Shown here: piece by piece, positions 35,265 to 43,606 of the stretch
How positions within the stretch are numbered: position 1 is the first letter of the stretch
Layout of the letters: each line of letters begins with the position of its first letter
Source of the DNA: Verrucomicrobiota bacterium
Lineage (GTDB): Bacteria > Verrucomicrobiota > Verrucomicrobiia > Opitutales > Opitutaceae
Assembly: GCA_003641745.1 (NCBI GenBank)
Contig: QNAI01000008.1
Coordinates: 1 to 59,324 of the forward strand
DNA: 59,324 nucleotides
Direction: 5' to 3'
Made by a program: the position numbers and the translations under genes
The notes under the pieces: generated by a model
Seen by the model: only the letters and a program-made list of their open reading frames with translations
Told to the model about the DNA's origin: nothing
Database searches by the model: none

Positions 35265-36467
35265 TCAGAGACCTTTATTCAGCAAGGTCTCCAGATACTG
35301 ATCCCGGATGCTGTAGAAGCCCTTGATCTCATCTACTCTATCGAGGATATCCTTCCGGTTTATCGACTTGGTGTGTTTCACCGCCAGGAGCATCTTGTTC
35401 TTGCTCGTGTGTTCCAGGGAGATGAACTCAAATATCTGAGTTTTATAGCCGTGTGCCTCAAGCAGGAGCGCACGCAAGCCATCTGTTATCATATCCGCTT
35501 CCTGACCCAGATGAATACCGAATTGGAGTACAGGTTGGAGAATTAACGGACTGCGAATCTGTTGCCTGATTTCCTTGTGACAACATGGGGCGCACATGAT
35601 TACTTCCGCACCGGACCGGATGCCCATGTGAATTGCCAGATCCGTAGCAGTATCGCAGGCGTGCAATGCGATCAAAATGTGAATTGTCTCGGGTGAATAA
35701 CTGCTGACATCGCCTTGACGGAATAGCAGATTCCCACTCTCCAGTTTCCTGGCAACATCGGTGCAGAAATGAACGAGGTTCTCGCGCAATTCGATGCCGG
35801 TTACATGCGCATCGACCTTGAGGGTGTTCTGAAGGAAGTCATGGACCGCAAAGGTCAGATATCCTTTTCCCGATCCGAAATCCACCACATGAACCTTTTC
35901 CGTATCAGACAGCTGAGATGAGACATATGCATGCTGGAAGACTTCAAGGAATTTATTGACCTGTTTCCACTTGCGGGACATCGAGGGAATCACGCCATGT
36001 TTCTCATCGGTGACCCCCAAGGCAGACAGGAACGGTTTTCGGGGATCGAGAAGGCGTTTTTTTTCGCGGTTGTGCTTTTCCGAGGGAACTGAACAGAAGG
36101 TCGCCTTGCTCGAGCTCCATGTGCACTTGTCCGTCCCGCTGAACTCTATCTGAACATCTTCCGCCAACGAAAAATAGTGGGCACTCTTGAAGGAACTTCC
36201 AAGTAGATTACCAATGGTCTCAACACCGGTCGCGATCGGGGTATTCTTTGTAATATCCCTGGTCTTGTAGCTATAAACAAAGGAAAGGCGCTTCTGACCT
36301 TTGACCGTAAGTTGCCTGACAAGAATGTGCCTCAGATCCGATTCCTGCCCCCGGTATTTTCCCAGGACGAGCTTGATAAACGAATTCTGTTCGAGATTTC
36401 TCCTCAGGAGTTCCAGGAACCGCCTGGTCTGGTTGGCTTCGGACTGGCTGGAAGTGATGTCAGTCAT
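35265..36467 (-). CDS. SAM-dependent methyltransferase (Methyltransf_32-like)
   Basis: About 400 aa from the ATG at 36467; earlier ATG 36479 and a TTG at 36521 are alternatives. An N-terminal part of about 150 aa (FLELLRRNLEQNSFIKLVLG, KGQKRLSFVYSYKTRDI) precedes a class I methyltransferase core with motif I VVDFGSGKGYLTFAV, GIELRENLV, and IALHACDTATD followed by PCCHKEI. This PCC motif is characteristic of the METTL25/GSTCD-like group; rRNA or protein substrates are possible. Base composition is visibly lower in G+C than the flanking metabolic genes, suggesting transfer. Copy A of a 126-bp repeat lies just upstream. Confidence 0.85.
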   Translation of the reverse strand: MTDITSSQSEANQTRRFLELLRRNLEQNSFIKLVLGKYRGQESDLRHILVRQLTVKGQKRLSFVYSYKTRDITKNTPIATGVETIGNLLGSSFKSAHYFSLAEDVQIEFSGTDKCTWSSSKATFCSVPSEKHNREKKRLLDPRKPFLSALGVTDEKHGVIPSMSRKWKQVNKFLEVFQHAYVSSQLSDTEKVHVVDFGSGKGYLTFAVHDFLQNTLKVDAHVTGIELRENLVHFCTDVARKLESGNLLFRQGDVSSYSPETIHILIALHACDTATDLAIHMGIRSGAEVIMCAPCCHKEIRQQIRSPLILQPVLQFGIHLGQEADMITDGLRALLLEAHGYKTQIFEFISLEHTSKNKMLLAVKHTKSINRKDILDRVDEIKGFYSIRDQYLETLLNKGL

Positions 36468-36521
36468 GATTCGTTCCATCTTTGATGTGCGAGCGTCATG
36501 GGGTTGTTTTGAAGAGGTCAA

Positions 36522-36647
36522 GGATCAATAGTCATGTTGAGGCAATCAGCTGATACGGACTGTCTCTTCAGGCATTCGCAGACACGAGGTAAGGTGATGA
36601 ATCGATCAATAAAATTGACTTTTGATCATTGACCCCTTTCAGCGTCT
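36522..36647. repeat. 126-bp direct repeat, copy A
   Basis: A 126-bp element, similar over its whole length to 38947-39072 (shared segments include atcaatagtca, ttgaggcaatc, gtctcttc and aattgacttttgatcattga). Its ends form a short inverted repeat (gatcaatagtca with tgacttttgatc). It ends 1 bp before the stop codon of the LamG-like gene. Confidence 0.85.
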
Positions 36648-36648
36648 T

Positions 36649-37311
36649 TCATTTCTTTGGCGTAATTTTCAGATTGGCGATGATGCCGTATCCATTGCAC
36701 CAAAGGCCGACTGAGCCCCCCTGGCGGTCGCTAAGTTCCTTCACTGCCAACGACGGCTGGCTTGCTCCGTTGACGAAGACCTTAACCTCACGATCTTCAA
36801 CAGTGATCTTGACGTGAAACCAGGCGTCTCCATCAGGTGCCGGATCGATGGGTTGCTCGAACACCCCCGGCATTTCGGTCCGAAGTCTACGCCACGGCCA
36901 CCCGGGTTCAGAGACGTATTGCACGGCATGCGACTTCCTACCGGGATCACTCGCTTTGAAATTGAAGGGACGAAAATACACTGCGTCGTGAGTCTCTCCA
37001 TCCAAGGTTCGGAATGACACACCGATGAAGCTGCCTTGTGGCGGCGAACTCTTGCCCTTGGCGTCGAACTCTATCGTGCCGTCACGGAAGTCGAAACCAT
37101 CGAGCCAAACAACGTTCTGCGCTCGTTTGTCGAACTGAACTGCTGCCATCCCGTCTTTCTCCACGAGTGTCGTGGCAGCGATGCTGCCCTTCCACCCCTT
37201 CCCCTCGGATACCGCTTTCAAGTCCGGGGTTATGGTCTCTGCCATGGACGAATGCGGGCACAGAGCCATAACGATAGAGGCCACACCAATTCTCAAGATT
37301 ACCTTTGTCAT
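36649..37311 (-). CDS. Secreted LamG/DUF1080-like protein
   Basis: A 220-aa exported protein with a signal peptide (about 1-24, VASIVMALCPHSSMA-E). The mature part is one concanavalin-A-like beta sandwich: WLDGFDFRDGTIEFDAKG, SFIGVSFRTLDG, AVYFRPFNF, WFHVKITVEDREVKVFVNG and GGSVGLWCNGYGIIANLKI. These are the strands usual for LamG/DUF1080 domains. It probably binds or processes carbohydrate in the periplasm. It is the downstream partner of the repeat copy A and upstream, in transcription order, of the methyltransferase gene. Confidence 0.75.
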   Translation of the reverse strand: MTKVILRIGVASIVMALCPHSSMAETITPDLKAVSEGKGWKGSIAATTLVEKDGMAAVQFDKRAQNVVWLDGFDFRDGTIEFDAKGKSSPPQGSFIGVSFRTLDGETHDAVYFRPFNFKASDPGRKSHAVQYVSEPGWPWRRLRTEMPGVFEQPIDPAPDGDAWFHVKITVEDREVKVFVNGASQPSLAVKELSDRQGGSVGLWCNGYGIIANLKITPKK

Positions 37312-37537
37312 ATTTTTCCTTTCGATTCTGCTTTGGTTGATTCAATGACGATCAACATCCTAAAGCCTGTCTCACAAATGAGCTTGCCAATACAAGCGCA
37401 ATTTCGAGACAGGACACTGGTCGTCCAATATCTGACTGAGGGCGAAATCCGATTTCGTGGTTGATGTCTGTATGGTTATGAGACTTTCGACTCGAGGCAG
37501 GTCAGCCGCTCAAAGTGAGGTGCGCCGTCAAACGCCG

Positions 37538-38656
37538 CTATTCGAGAACGACTCCGACCTTTTGGGCATTGAATGAGTAATACGGCTTTCCCCGGCATTG
37601 AACATCCTGAAAATCCGTCCACACCAGCCAGAATGACAGGCCATCCTCCGCCATCCATTTAGGCGCGATCTGTGGCTGGTAGGCTCGCGCCCCGTCATCT
37701 CCGGCGGGTGTCCACGCTGTTTCTTCGTGTACCTGCGTCCAGGGCCCCCAAGGTTGTGCTGCGGTCCAGAAGCCAAGGTAGCTGGGTTTTCCAAACCAGT
37801 GGCCCGTCGGGGAGCATCCCATTCCCCAACTGGTCATGAGGTAAAGGCCCAACGGGGCGCAGTAGACCACGCTTGGATGCCAGGCATAGGGATGAACATG
37901 CTGATTCACCCAACCCGACGGAAAGGTGTGTACCACAGAGCGATCTTCCACGCGGCACGACCAATTTGCCTTTTCCTTCGGGGATCGTCCGGCGAAAAAC
38001 TCATACGCCCGTCTGTCCAGGATGCGATCCCTGGGAATACGGAGCATCACGAGTTGATTCATGGTGCCCTCTGTGTTTCCGTTCGGCGCATAAACATAAA
38101 CGTACCCGTCGGTGTTGTGCCGATAGTTCTTTCCCATCTGCAGAACCGTCAGCAACGAGAAGGCGTGCCCGGGTTCTTCGAAAAAGACCATGTTGCTCTT
38201 TGAGCGTTCATCCCACGATTCCCACCTGACTGGAGATGAACCGTCTTGATTGCGCCATGTCCGGCCGTTGTCCGGCGAATAAATGAGTTTGGCTCCGACG
38301 AACATGGGAGCAGGCTCGTTGAACGGATGATTCGGGGTGGTGAGGAATTGGTAGATGTGACCATCCAAAGCCAGAATGCCGAAGTTGTAGTATCGGGAAC
38401 ATTCACGCGTTTTCGGGTTGTTGAGAAGATTCGGGTAATCCGCAAGGTACTCAAACACCGGGCGCGGTGGATCGCCGACAATGGAATACATGCGGCTGTT
38501 GTAGTCGGCCTGCGGCATCCCGGGCCAACCGCTGCCGTCACAGAGACCCACATACTGTTTGTCGTCATTTGCCCATGACATGTGCCAGTTGTCGCCTACT
38601 CCTCCGAGGCGCAGAGTGGTGTCGTCGAGGCGTAAGATTTTTCGGATTCTGACCAT
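37538..38656 (-). CDS. DUF4185-like beta-propeller protein
   Basis: A 372-aa protein with no signal peptide. Propeller-style segments recur: DNWHMSWANDDKQYVGLCDG, DGHIYQFLTTPNHPF, LIYSPDNGRTW, YVYVYAPNG, NQHVHPYAWHPSVVY, LYLMTSWGMG, GPWTQVHEETAW. The S.DNG.TW and YS.V.DP patterns resemble DUF4185 and related carbohydrate-active five-bladed propellers. No catalytic assignment is possible. The RBS region upstream holds REP-like repeats (38708-38930). Confidence 0.6.
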   Translation of the reverse strand: MVRIRKILRLDDTTLRLGGVGDNWHMSWANDDKQYVGLCDGSGWPGMPQADYNSRMYSIVGDPPRPVFEYLADYPNLLNNPKTRECSRYYNFGILALDGHIYQFLTTPNHPFNEPAPMFVGAKLIYSPDNGRTWRNQDGSSPVRWESWDERSKSNMVFFEEPGHAFSLLTVLQMGKNYRHNTDGYVYVYAPNGNTEGTMNQLVMLRIPRDRILDRRAYEFFAGRSPKEKANWSCRVEDRSVVHTFPSGWVNQHVHPYAWHPSVVYCAPLGLYLMTSWGMGCSPTGHWFGKPSYLGFWTAAQPWGPWTQVHEETAWTPAGDDGARAYQPQIAPKWMAEDGLSFWLVWTDFQDVQCRGKPYYSFNAQKVGVVLE

Positions 38657-38707
38657 CGTGTATTCTCGTTTCCGGCCTCAGATACTGTCTAAAAAGGGTG
38701 TTTTGAA

Positions 38708-38744
38708 GGGGTCAATGATAAATGGCAATGTTAAGCATTGACCC
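38708..38744. repeat. Palindromic repeat, gggtcaatg/cattgaccc
   Basis: A 9-bp perfect inverted repeat (38708-38716 and 38736-38744), followed by a second copy of tggcaatgttaag. The ggggtcaatg end is also the end of the 126-bp repeats, so it appears to be a shortened relative. The 420-bp gap 38657-39078 holds only repeats, no supported gene. Confidence 0.6.
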
Positions 38745-38848
38745 GAGTGGCAATGTTAAGGGGTGTCCAGGAGGAATTCCGGTCAACTTGGCTCCGAGGG
38801 GGTCAAAGCACATAGGCTGATGTCGGCAGAGTGGCTGCCTCGGTACTC

Positions 38849-38930
38849 GCATTGGCATGCAAGATAATGAGCAATGATCCCCTCCTTCGCGTAAAGCTAT
38901 GGCGGACACGCCGTGGGCTGTTCTTCGTCG
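38849..38930. repeat. REP-like repeat, second copy
   Basis: Diverged copy of 19808-19853 with about 35 extra bases in the middle (shared starts gcattggcatgca, shared end gtgggctgttcttc). No transposase nearby. Confidence 0.55.
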
Positions 38931-38946
38931 AAAATTTCCAGACCGG

Positions 38947-39072
38947 TGATCAATAGTCAAGTTGAGGCAATCGGGTGATGCGGACCGTCTCTTCGGGCCT
39001 CCGCAGGCGCGAGGTGAGGTGTAGCCTCGATCAAGCGAATTGACTTTTGATCATTGACCCCTTTCCGCGTCT
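38947..39072. repeat. 126-bp direct repeat, copy B
   Basis: Same length and orientation as copy A (36522-36647). It lies 6 bp before the stop codon of the DUF1961 gene, mirroring copy A beside the LamG-like gene. Confidence 0.85.
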
Positions 39073-39078
39073 CTGAAT

Positions 39079-39765
39079 CTACGAGGTGTAGACTTTCAGG
39101 TTTCTGTAATCACCTCGGTACAGGTTGTTCTGCTGACGAAATCCGAACTTCCCGCCGGTTGCAATGGGTGGTCCACCAACAGTGCCATCGTCGGTGTACT
39201 GGAAGGATTCCTTTCCGTCAAAAATAAGCCTGATAGTTCCATCGCATTGCTCCAAGCGGACGACATGCCATTCGTCAGGCATGCTGACCGTAGAAAGGTC
39301 ATGGCCCTGAGCCACCAGATGGAAGCCATGGTTCTTTCTCAGGTTTGCCACTTTCCGAGCCCGGGCAATGTATGAGGCGTGATAACAATTGATTGCGCCG
39401 CTGTGCATATCACTCATGACTTCGCCTCTTCGACGGGGCAGTTCAGGGTCAAAGATATCTTCGCCATTGCGGCCCTTGGCACCCCACATAACGATAGCCA
39501 ATCCCCCATGGCCAGGCTCTGGGTAACGAAACTCCCACTCAAAGGCTACGTTTGCGGGAAACTCCCGTTTCAGCCAGAAATTGAAGTGTCCATCCTCATG
39601 GCGTGGCTCCGTGAATATCTCCGAGCGCAACGAAAGGTGTCCGCCACCACACTCGGCAATCCCCTTTCCCTCGATTACCCAGTCCGCATGCATTTCGGCA
39701 AGCCAACCCTCCTGACTCCTGTCAAAAGAGTTTTCGTAAATTAGAGAAGTCATAGAGACATTCAT
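39079..39765 (-). CDS. DUF1961 family protein
   Basis: A 228-aa beta-sandwich protein, fitting DUF1961: YENSFDRSQEGWLAE at the start, GGHLSLRSE, FPANVAFEWEFRYPEPG, GLAIVMWGAKGRNGEDIFD, WHVVRLEQCDGTIRLIFDG, and FGFRQQ. No signal peptide. DUF1961 proteins occur next to polysaccharide-degradation genes in Bacteroidota and Verrucomicrobiota; function is not established. Repeat copy B follows it directly. Confidence 0.75.
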   Translation of the reverse strand: MNVSMTSLIYENSFDRSQEGWLAEMHADWVIEGKGIAECGGGHLSLRSEIFTEPRHEDGHFNFWLKREFPANVAFEWEFRYPEPGHGGLAIVMWGAKGRNGEDIFDPELPRRRGEVMSDMHSGAINCYHASYIARARKVANLRKNHGFHLVAQGHDLSTVSMPDEWHVVRLEQCDGTIRLIFDGKESFQYTDDGTVGGPPIATGGKFGFRQQNNLYRGDYRNLKVYTS

Positions 39766-39915
39766 TTTCTTCTCCCCTTTCGTTCAACGTCCAAGGTCTG
39801 GCACCGGCTACCGGCGGCCCGCCTTCGACTGCGAGTTTAAGGTTGTAGCTGCGGGGAACATTTCAACTCAGAGCGGTTAGCCGGTTGTCCAGCACCGTCC
39901 TGTTCGACTTGGTAC

Positions 39916-40527
39916 CTAACGGCTTCTTGAGCGGAAGAACAGCCTCTCTACACTCAGCGTAAATCGATACGGGCTCTCAGGCAGCGGATCGACGTCTTCC
40001 CAAATGAGCAGAGCGCCGCTCGATTGCAGAATCCCTTGAAATTCAATTTGTACCTGATCATCGACAAATCCAATACTGTGGATCTTCGGCTCGGGTTCCG
40101 GTGAGATGCGTCCGCTTTGGAACAAGCCATCGTGAAATCCATTGCCGCCGATCTCATACTTGCTTTGCCCTGGCCCAAGAACAAGCGACGAAGACGTCGT
40201 AGGTGTGAGAGGTTGTGCGAGAACGAGAGCAATGTCTACGCCGTCGTCGTGGACGCTGCCCGCGAGAGTGATCTCGATGGAACTTCCAATATCGAAGACC
40301 GCATCTAGATCCGTATGATCGTGTGACGTCCAGGGAATCTCCAGGAAGGTGAATTGACCTACACCGTTCTCGAAGTCGCCAACATCATAGGTCCACGAAA
40401 AGGTGCCGGACATCTTTGTGTTATCTGCCAGAGTGACAGTGTCCAATGTGTAGAACACTGTATCGGCGTTCACATTAGGCGATGCCACGGAAAAAATGCA
40501 CACCAAGACTCCGAGCGTCTGTTTCAT
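39916..40527 (-). CDS. Secreted hypothetical protein
   Basis: A 203-aa protein with a signal peptide (about 1-22, TLGVLVCIFSVASPNVNA). The mature part is beta-rich (FYTLDTVTLADNTKMSGTF, TYDVGDFENGVGQFTF), a style common among PEP-CTERM-type extracellular proteins, but the C-terminal anchor is absent and the end is basic (FFRSRSR). No family recognised. Confidence 0.65.
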   Translation of the reverse strand: MKQTLGVLVCIFSVASPNVNADTVFYTLDTVTLADNTKMSGTFSWTYDVGDFENGVGQFTFLEIPWTSHDHTDLDAVFDIGSSIEITLAGSVHDDGVDIALVLAQPLTPTTSSSLVLGPGQSKYEIGGNGFHDGLFQSGRISPEPEPKIHSIGFVDDQVQIEFQGILQSSGALLIWEDVDPLPESPYRFTLSVERLFFRSRSR

Positions 40528-40774
40528 GTTCTGGTAGGTTTAACGGGCCTCCGAGCGTATTCCAAGCCTAATCGACTAGCTCAGACGCCCGATTTGTCGG
40601 GCGTTGAATGAAGCGCCTTATAGGGCAACCTCTAGTTTCGAACAATAGAATTACACACCAACATTCAATCTTCTTGATCTATTCCCCGATCTCGAGAAAG
40701 GGTAAAATCATCCGGACTCAATCACGCTTTCCCTGGAGACGAACGGTCGCTCCCCACACCCACTTAAGACCCCT

Positions 40775-41887
40775 ATGAATAATTCATTTAGGAACCTACC
40801 TCCCTCCGAATCCCAAAAGAAAAAGCGCACGATCTGGTTTCACCTCCATTTTTGGTTGGGGTGGATAGCAGGAGTGCCGATTGGGTTGGTCTGCCTGACC
40901 GGTGCCCTGCTTGTCTTTGAGGAGAATATTTTCAGGTGGGAGCATAAGGAGCTCTATCAACTCGAGGAGACCGGGAATCTGCTTTCGATCCAGGAGGTAT
41001 TGGAAACGTATCGTTCAGCGGATCCTCCATTGCAGGTGAACCACCTGGGGATTCCGAAAGCTTCGAACCATTCCTACAGTGCCTTTTGCACCGAGATTCG
41101 CCCGGAAGGTAACCGGGGGGCCGGAAGGGTCTTTCTGAATCCATACACAGGAGAACTCTCAAAATTGAGCGCCGGGTTCTCCATCAGTCATTTACTCATT
41201 GATATCCACAGGCATCTGGCCGGTGGTAGGATCGGACAACAGATAGCGGCTATCAGCTCTCTGGTCCTCGCTATTACCTGTACCATCGGCCTGGTTCTCT
41301 GGTGGCCTTTGCGCGGCCGAACTTTTGTGCGCGCGTGGAAGCGGGGTCAGGCCCTTGACTGGCACAACGCCCTGGGGTTAGTCGCGCTGGTTCCGCTCAT
41401 CATCATGGCGATTACAGGAGTTACGTTTACCTGGGGCCGGCAAATTTGGCCACTGCTTGAAAATCTTCAAGGTTACCCATCCCAGCAAGTAGCTCCCATT
41501 ATAACTATTGTCGAGGGTGAGGAGAAAGTGTCAATGGACCTGGTCGTGGAGCAGATCAAAGCGGAATTACCCGGCAAGCGGATTACCGGCATACAGCCCG
41601 GAAATGGGAAGAACGCGATCAAGGTCTTCCTCGATTCGAACGGGAACAACCTGCAACTTTTCATGGATCCTTACACGGGTGAGGAACTTCTGCGCTCTGA
41701 TGGAGCGATGAAAGGACCGGTTGGCTGGTACCGGAACACCTATGGCCGATTCCACACCATGGGATCTTACAATCTTTTCGTTCAGATCCTTTGGGGATTA
41801 CTTTCAATCGGAGGAACGGTGCTTGTGGTTACCGGCCTGTGGGTTTCGGTGAAGCGCTGGCGGCGGGCCAAGGGAAGAGTGTCGTAG
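40775..41887 (+). CDS. PepSY-associated membrane protein (PiuB-like)
   Basis: A 370-aa inner-membrane protein with four transmembrane segments: about 25-50 (WFHLHFWLGWIAGVPIGLV), 145-165 (IAAISSLVLAITCTIGLVL), 190-215 (DWHNALGLVALVPLIIMAI) and 335-360. His residues in the helices (LHFW, IHRHL, DWHN) and PepSY domains between helices are typical of the PepSY-TM/PiuB family linked to iron or ferric-reductase-like functions. It has its own upstream region (250 bp). Specific substrate unknown. Confidence 0.85.
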   Translation: MNNSFRNLPPSESQKKKRTIWFHLHFWLGWIAGVPIGLVCLTGALLVFEENIFRWEHKELYQLEETGNLLSIQEVLETYRSADPPLQVNHLGIPKASNHSYSAFCTEIRPEGNRGAGRVFLNPYTGELSKLSAGFSISHLLIDIHRHLAGGRIGQQIAAISSLVLAITCTIGLVLWWPLRGRTFVRAWKRGQALDWHNALGLVALVPLIIMAITGVTFTWGRQIWPLLENLQGYPSQQVAPIITIVEGEEKVSMDLVVEQIKAELPGKRITGIQPGNGKNAIKVFLDSNGNNLQLFMDPYTGEELLRSDGAMKGPVGWYRNTYGRFHTMGSYNLFVQILWGLLSIGGTVLVVTGLWVSVKRWRRAKGRVS

Positions 41888-42068
41888 ACTGCTGGTGAAA
41901 GATAATAGATTATAACCACAGGTAACGCAAAGGACTCAATAGGTAGGGCTCGATTGCTAAGCGAACCGTTCTGAATTCGGTGTATTCAGGCATTGATGAA
42001 AGATTCGGCCTGATCCCACCTGAACTGGGTTGTTGGTTTGTTGTTCTCGATCGTGGACCTTTTTGTCA

Positions 42069-42840
42069 CTACATGGTTTCCTTCCGCCACAGATCCAAGA
42101 ACTCTTCGAGTGCGGAAACTTTCTCGGTGTTTTGTTCACGCAAATCATTCTGGTCATCCGGGTCGTTCTTCAGATCATATAATTCCATATATTCAGGACG
42201 CCAGATGAGCTTGTCCCAACCGTCGATTATCACGCGGGCTTGAATCCCGTTGTTAATGTCGTTGAGCATGTCGAGGTCACTGTCGTGGCCATAGACTTCT
42301 ACAAAGATTCTGTTCCGATCCTGGAGGATCCCGCGATCCCGGAGGTCGAGCCTTGACATCTCTTCCGGCACGGCGATGTCGCAGGCTTTCAGAATCGTAG
42401 GGGCAATGTCGATATTGCTGGCCAGTGTCGTCTTGTCGACTGCGGGTTTGATTCCGCCAGCGTGGGTGATGAAGATGGGTGTTCGTATACCCATTTCGGT
42501 CGGATGCCGCTTTGAGTTGTCGTCATCCCGGTTGCGTTTATTGGGGTTCTGTCGCCACCCATTGTCGCAGGTATAAACAAACAATGTATCCTCATAGACT
42601 CCCTTTCCCTTGAGGTAGTCGATTAGTTGCCCGCAGGTTTCATCCAGCCACTCGCAATTGGCCCAATACCAGGCCGTCGGTTCATTGGGAGCACTTCAGA
42701 GCGCAGTCGATTAATCTTTGCAAGAATTACTTGAGGGTGGGCTGTGTCATTGACGCAATGGTGGGCTGGTGGATGGCGGAGGACGGAATTAGGAAGAGTG
42801 ATTGAACTGCGAAGAACAGAAGAATCAAAGAAGCAACCAT
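42069..42840 (-). pseudogene. Sulfatase gene with internal deletion
   Basis: Two disconnected parts of one secreted sulfatase. The 5' part (42840 down to 42727) is a 37-codon frame starting at ATG 42840 with a signal peptide (VASLILLFFAVQSLFLIPSSA) and then a stop. The 3' part (42695 down to 42069) is an open stretch of about 208 codons in typical sulfatase C-terminal order: AWYWANCEWLDE, DYLKGKGVYEDTLFVYTCDNG, HPTEMGIRTPIF, SNIDIAPTIL, YDLKNDPDDQNDL. The formylglycine CxPxR site and about half of the protein are gone. So it is a degenerate, inactive gene. The MITE-like element lies just upstream. Confidence 0.8.
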
Positions 42841-42924
42841 GGTGGTTTCAGAATTGGGTTTGTTTTGAACCTGAGGACTTAGGGACCGAAACAAGATAAA
42901 TCACACATATCTGCTGGTCTTTTC

Positions 42925-43208
42925 TAAGAGGCTGTCTTTGAAGTGCTGAAGCATGTCGCAGAGATTGATTTGGGTTGTTGGGCAAGGCAGGCGCGAGGCG
43001 CCCATGCCCAAAGGCCTAGGTCCTCGTGCCCAACGCCGGCCACGACCCAAAGCAACCTCTGCCCGAAGGGTTTGGCCAGAAACGACCCCGGCGCGGCGTT
43101 CCATCCGAAAGGGATAGCCCTATGGGGATACCCCATTTCGGATGTGCCTTGCGGCGAGGCCTTTTCTGGCCAAACGACAGTTTTCATCACTTTTAAGACA
43201 GCCTCTAA
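42925..43208. mobile_element. MITE-like element with about 36-bp inverted ends
   Basis: Both ends begin agaggctgtctt and continue as imperfect inverted repeats (about 36 bp; left end agaggctgtctttgaagtgc, right end reversed agaggctgtcttaaaagtga). The 284-bp body is GC-rich and non-coding. No target-site duplication could be fixed and no transposase is present, so this is probably a non-autonomous transposon. Confidence 0.75.
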
Positions 43209-43606
43209 GGGCAACGGTGTTGAATTCCGGCTCAGATAGCCCGCTATAATCGTCCGAAACCCGCCTTGTTGCTCCCCGATAATTCTGCGCATCTTTGATA
43301 ACTAATTTCGTGACGACCCCTCAAAGGGCGTATAGGGGAAGCGGACGGAGGACGGTCTGAGGTCAGTGTTGTAAGTGAGAAGACAGAAGCGCGACAGGTG
43401 GTCTGGCTTGACCAAAAGGGCGCTGAGGACACGAAGGAAGGCAGACTGAGAGTTGGATAAAGAAGCCTGAACCTGTCACAGATCCTATGTCTCAGGATGG
43501 GCTCTTTGTTAACTATGCAGTTTTCTGTTCACAATCCGGAAAACCTCCTGGCAGACGAATCTTCTTTCCACCCGGGACGTCTTCCCTATGCGTTATCCGT
43601 TATTCC
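43209..43606. other. Intergenic, no supported gene
   Basis: About 400 bp between the MITE-like element and the phosphoesterase start. Upstream in-frame codons from 43487 are rejected as coding because the signal peptide begins at 43607. No promoter or repeat was identified with confidence. Confidence 0.4.
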
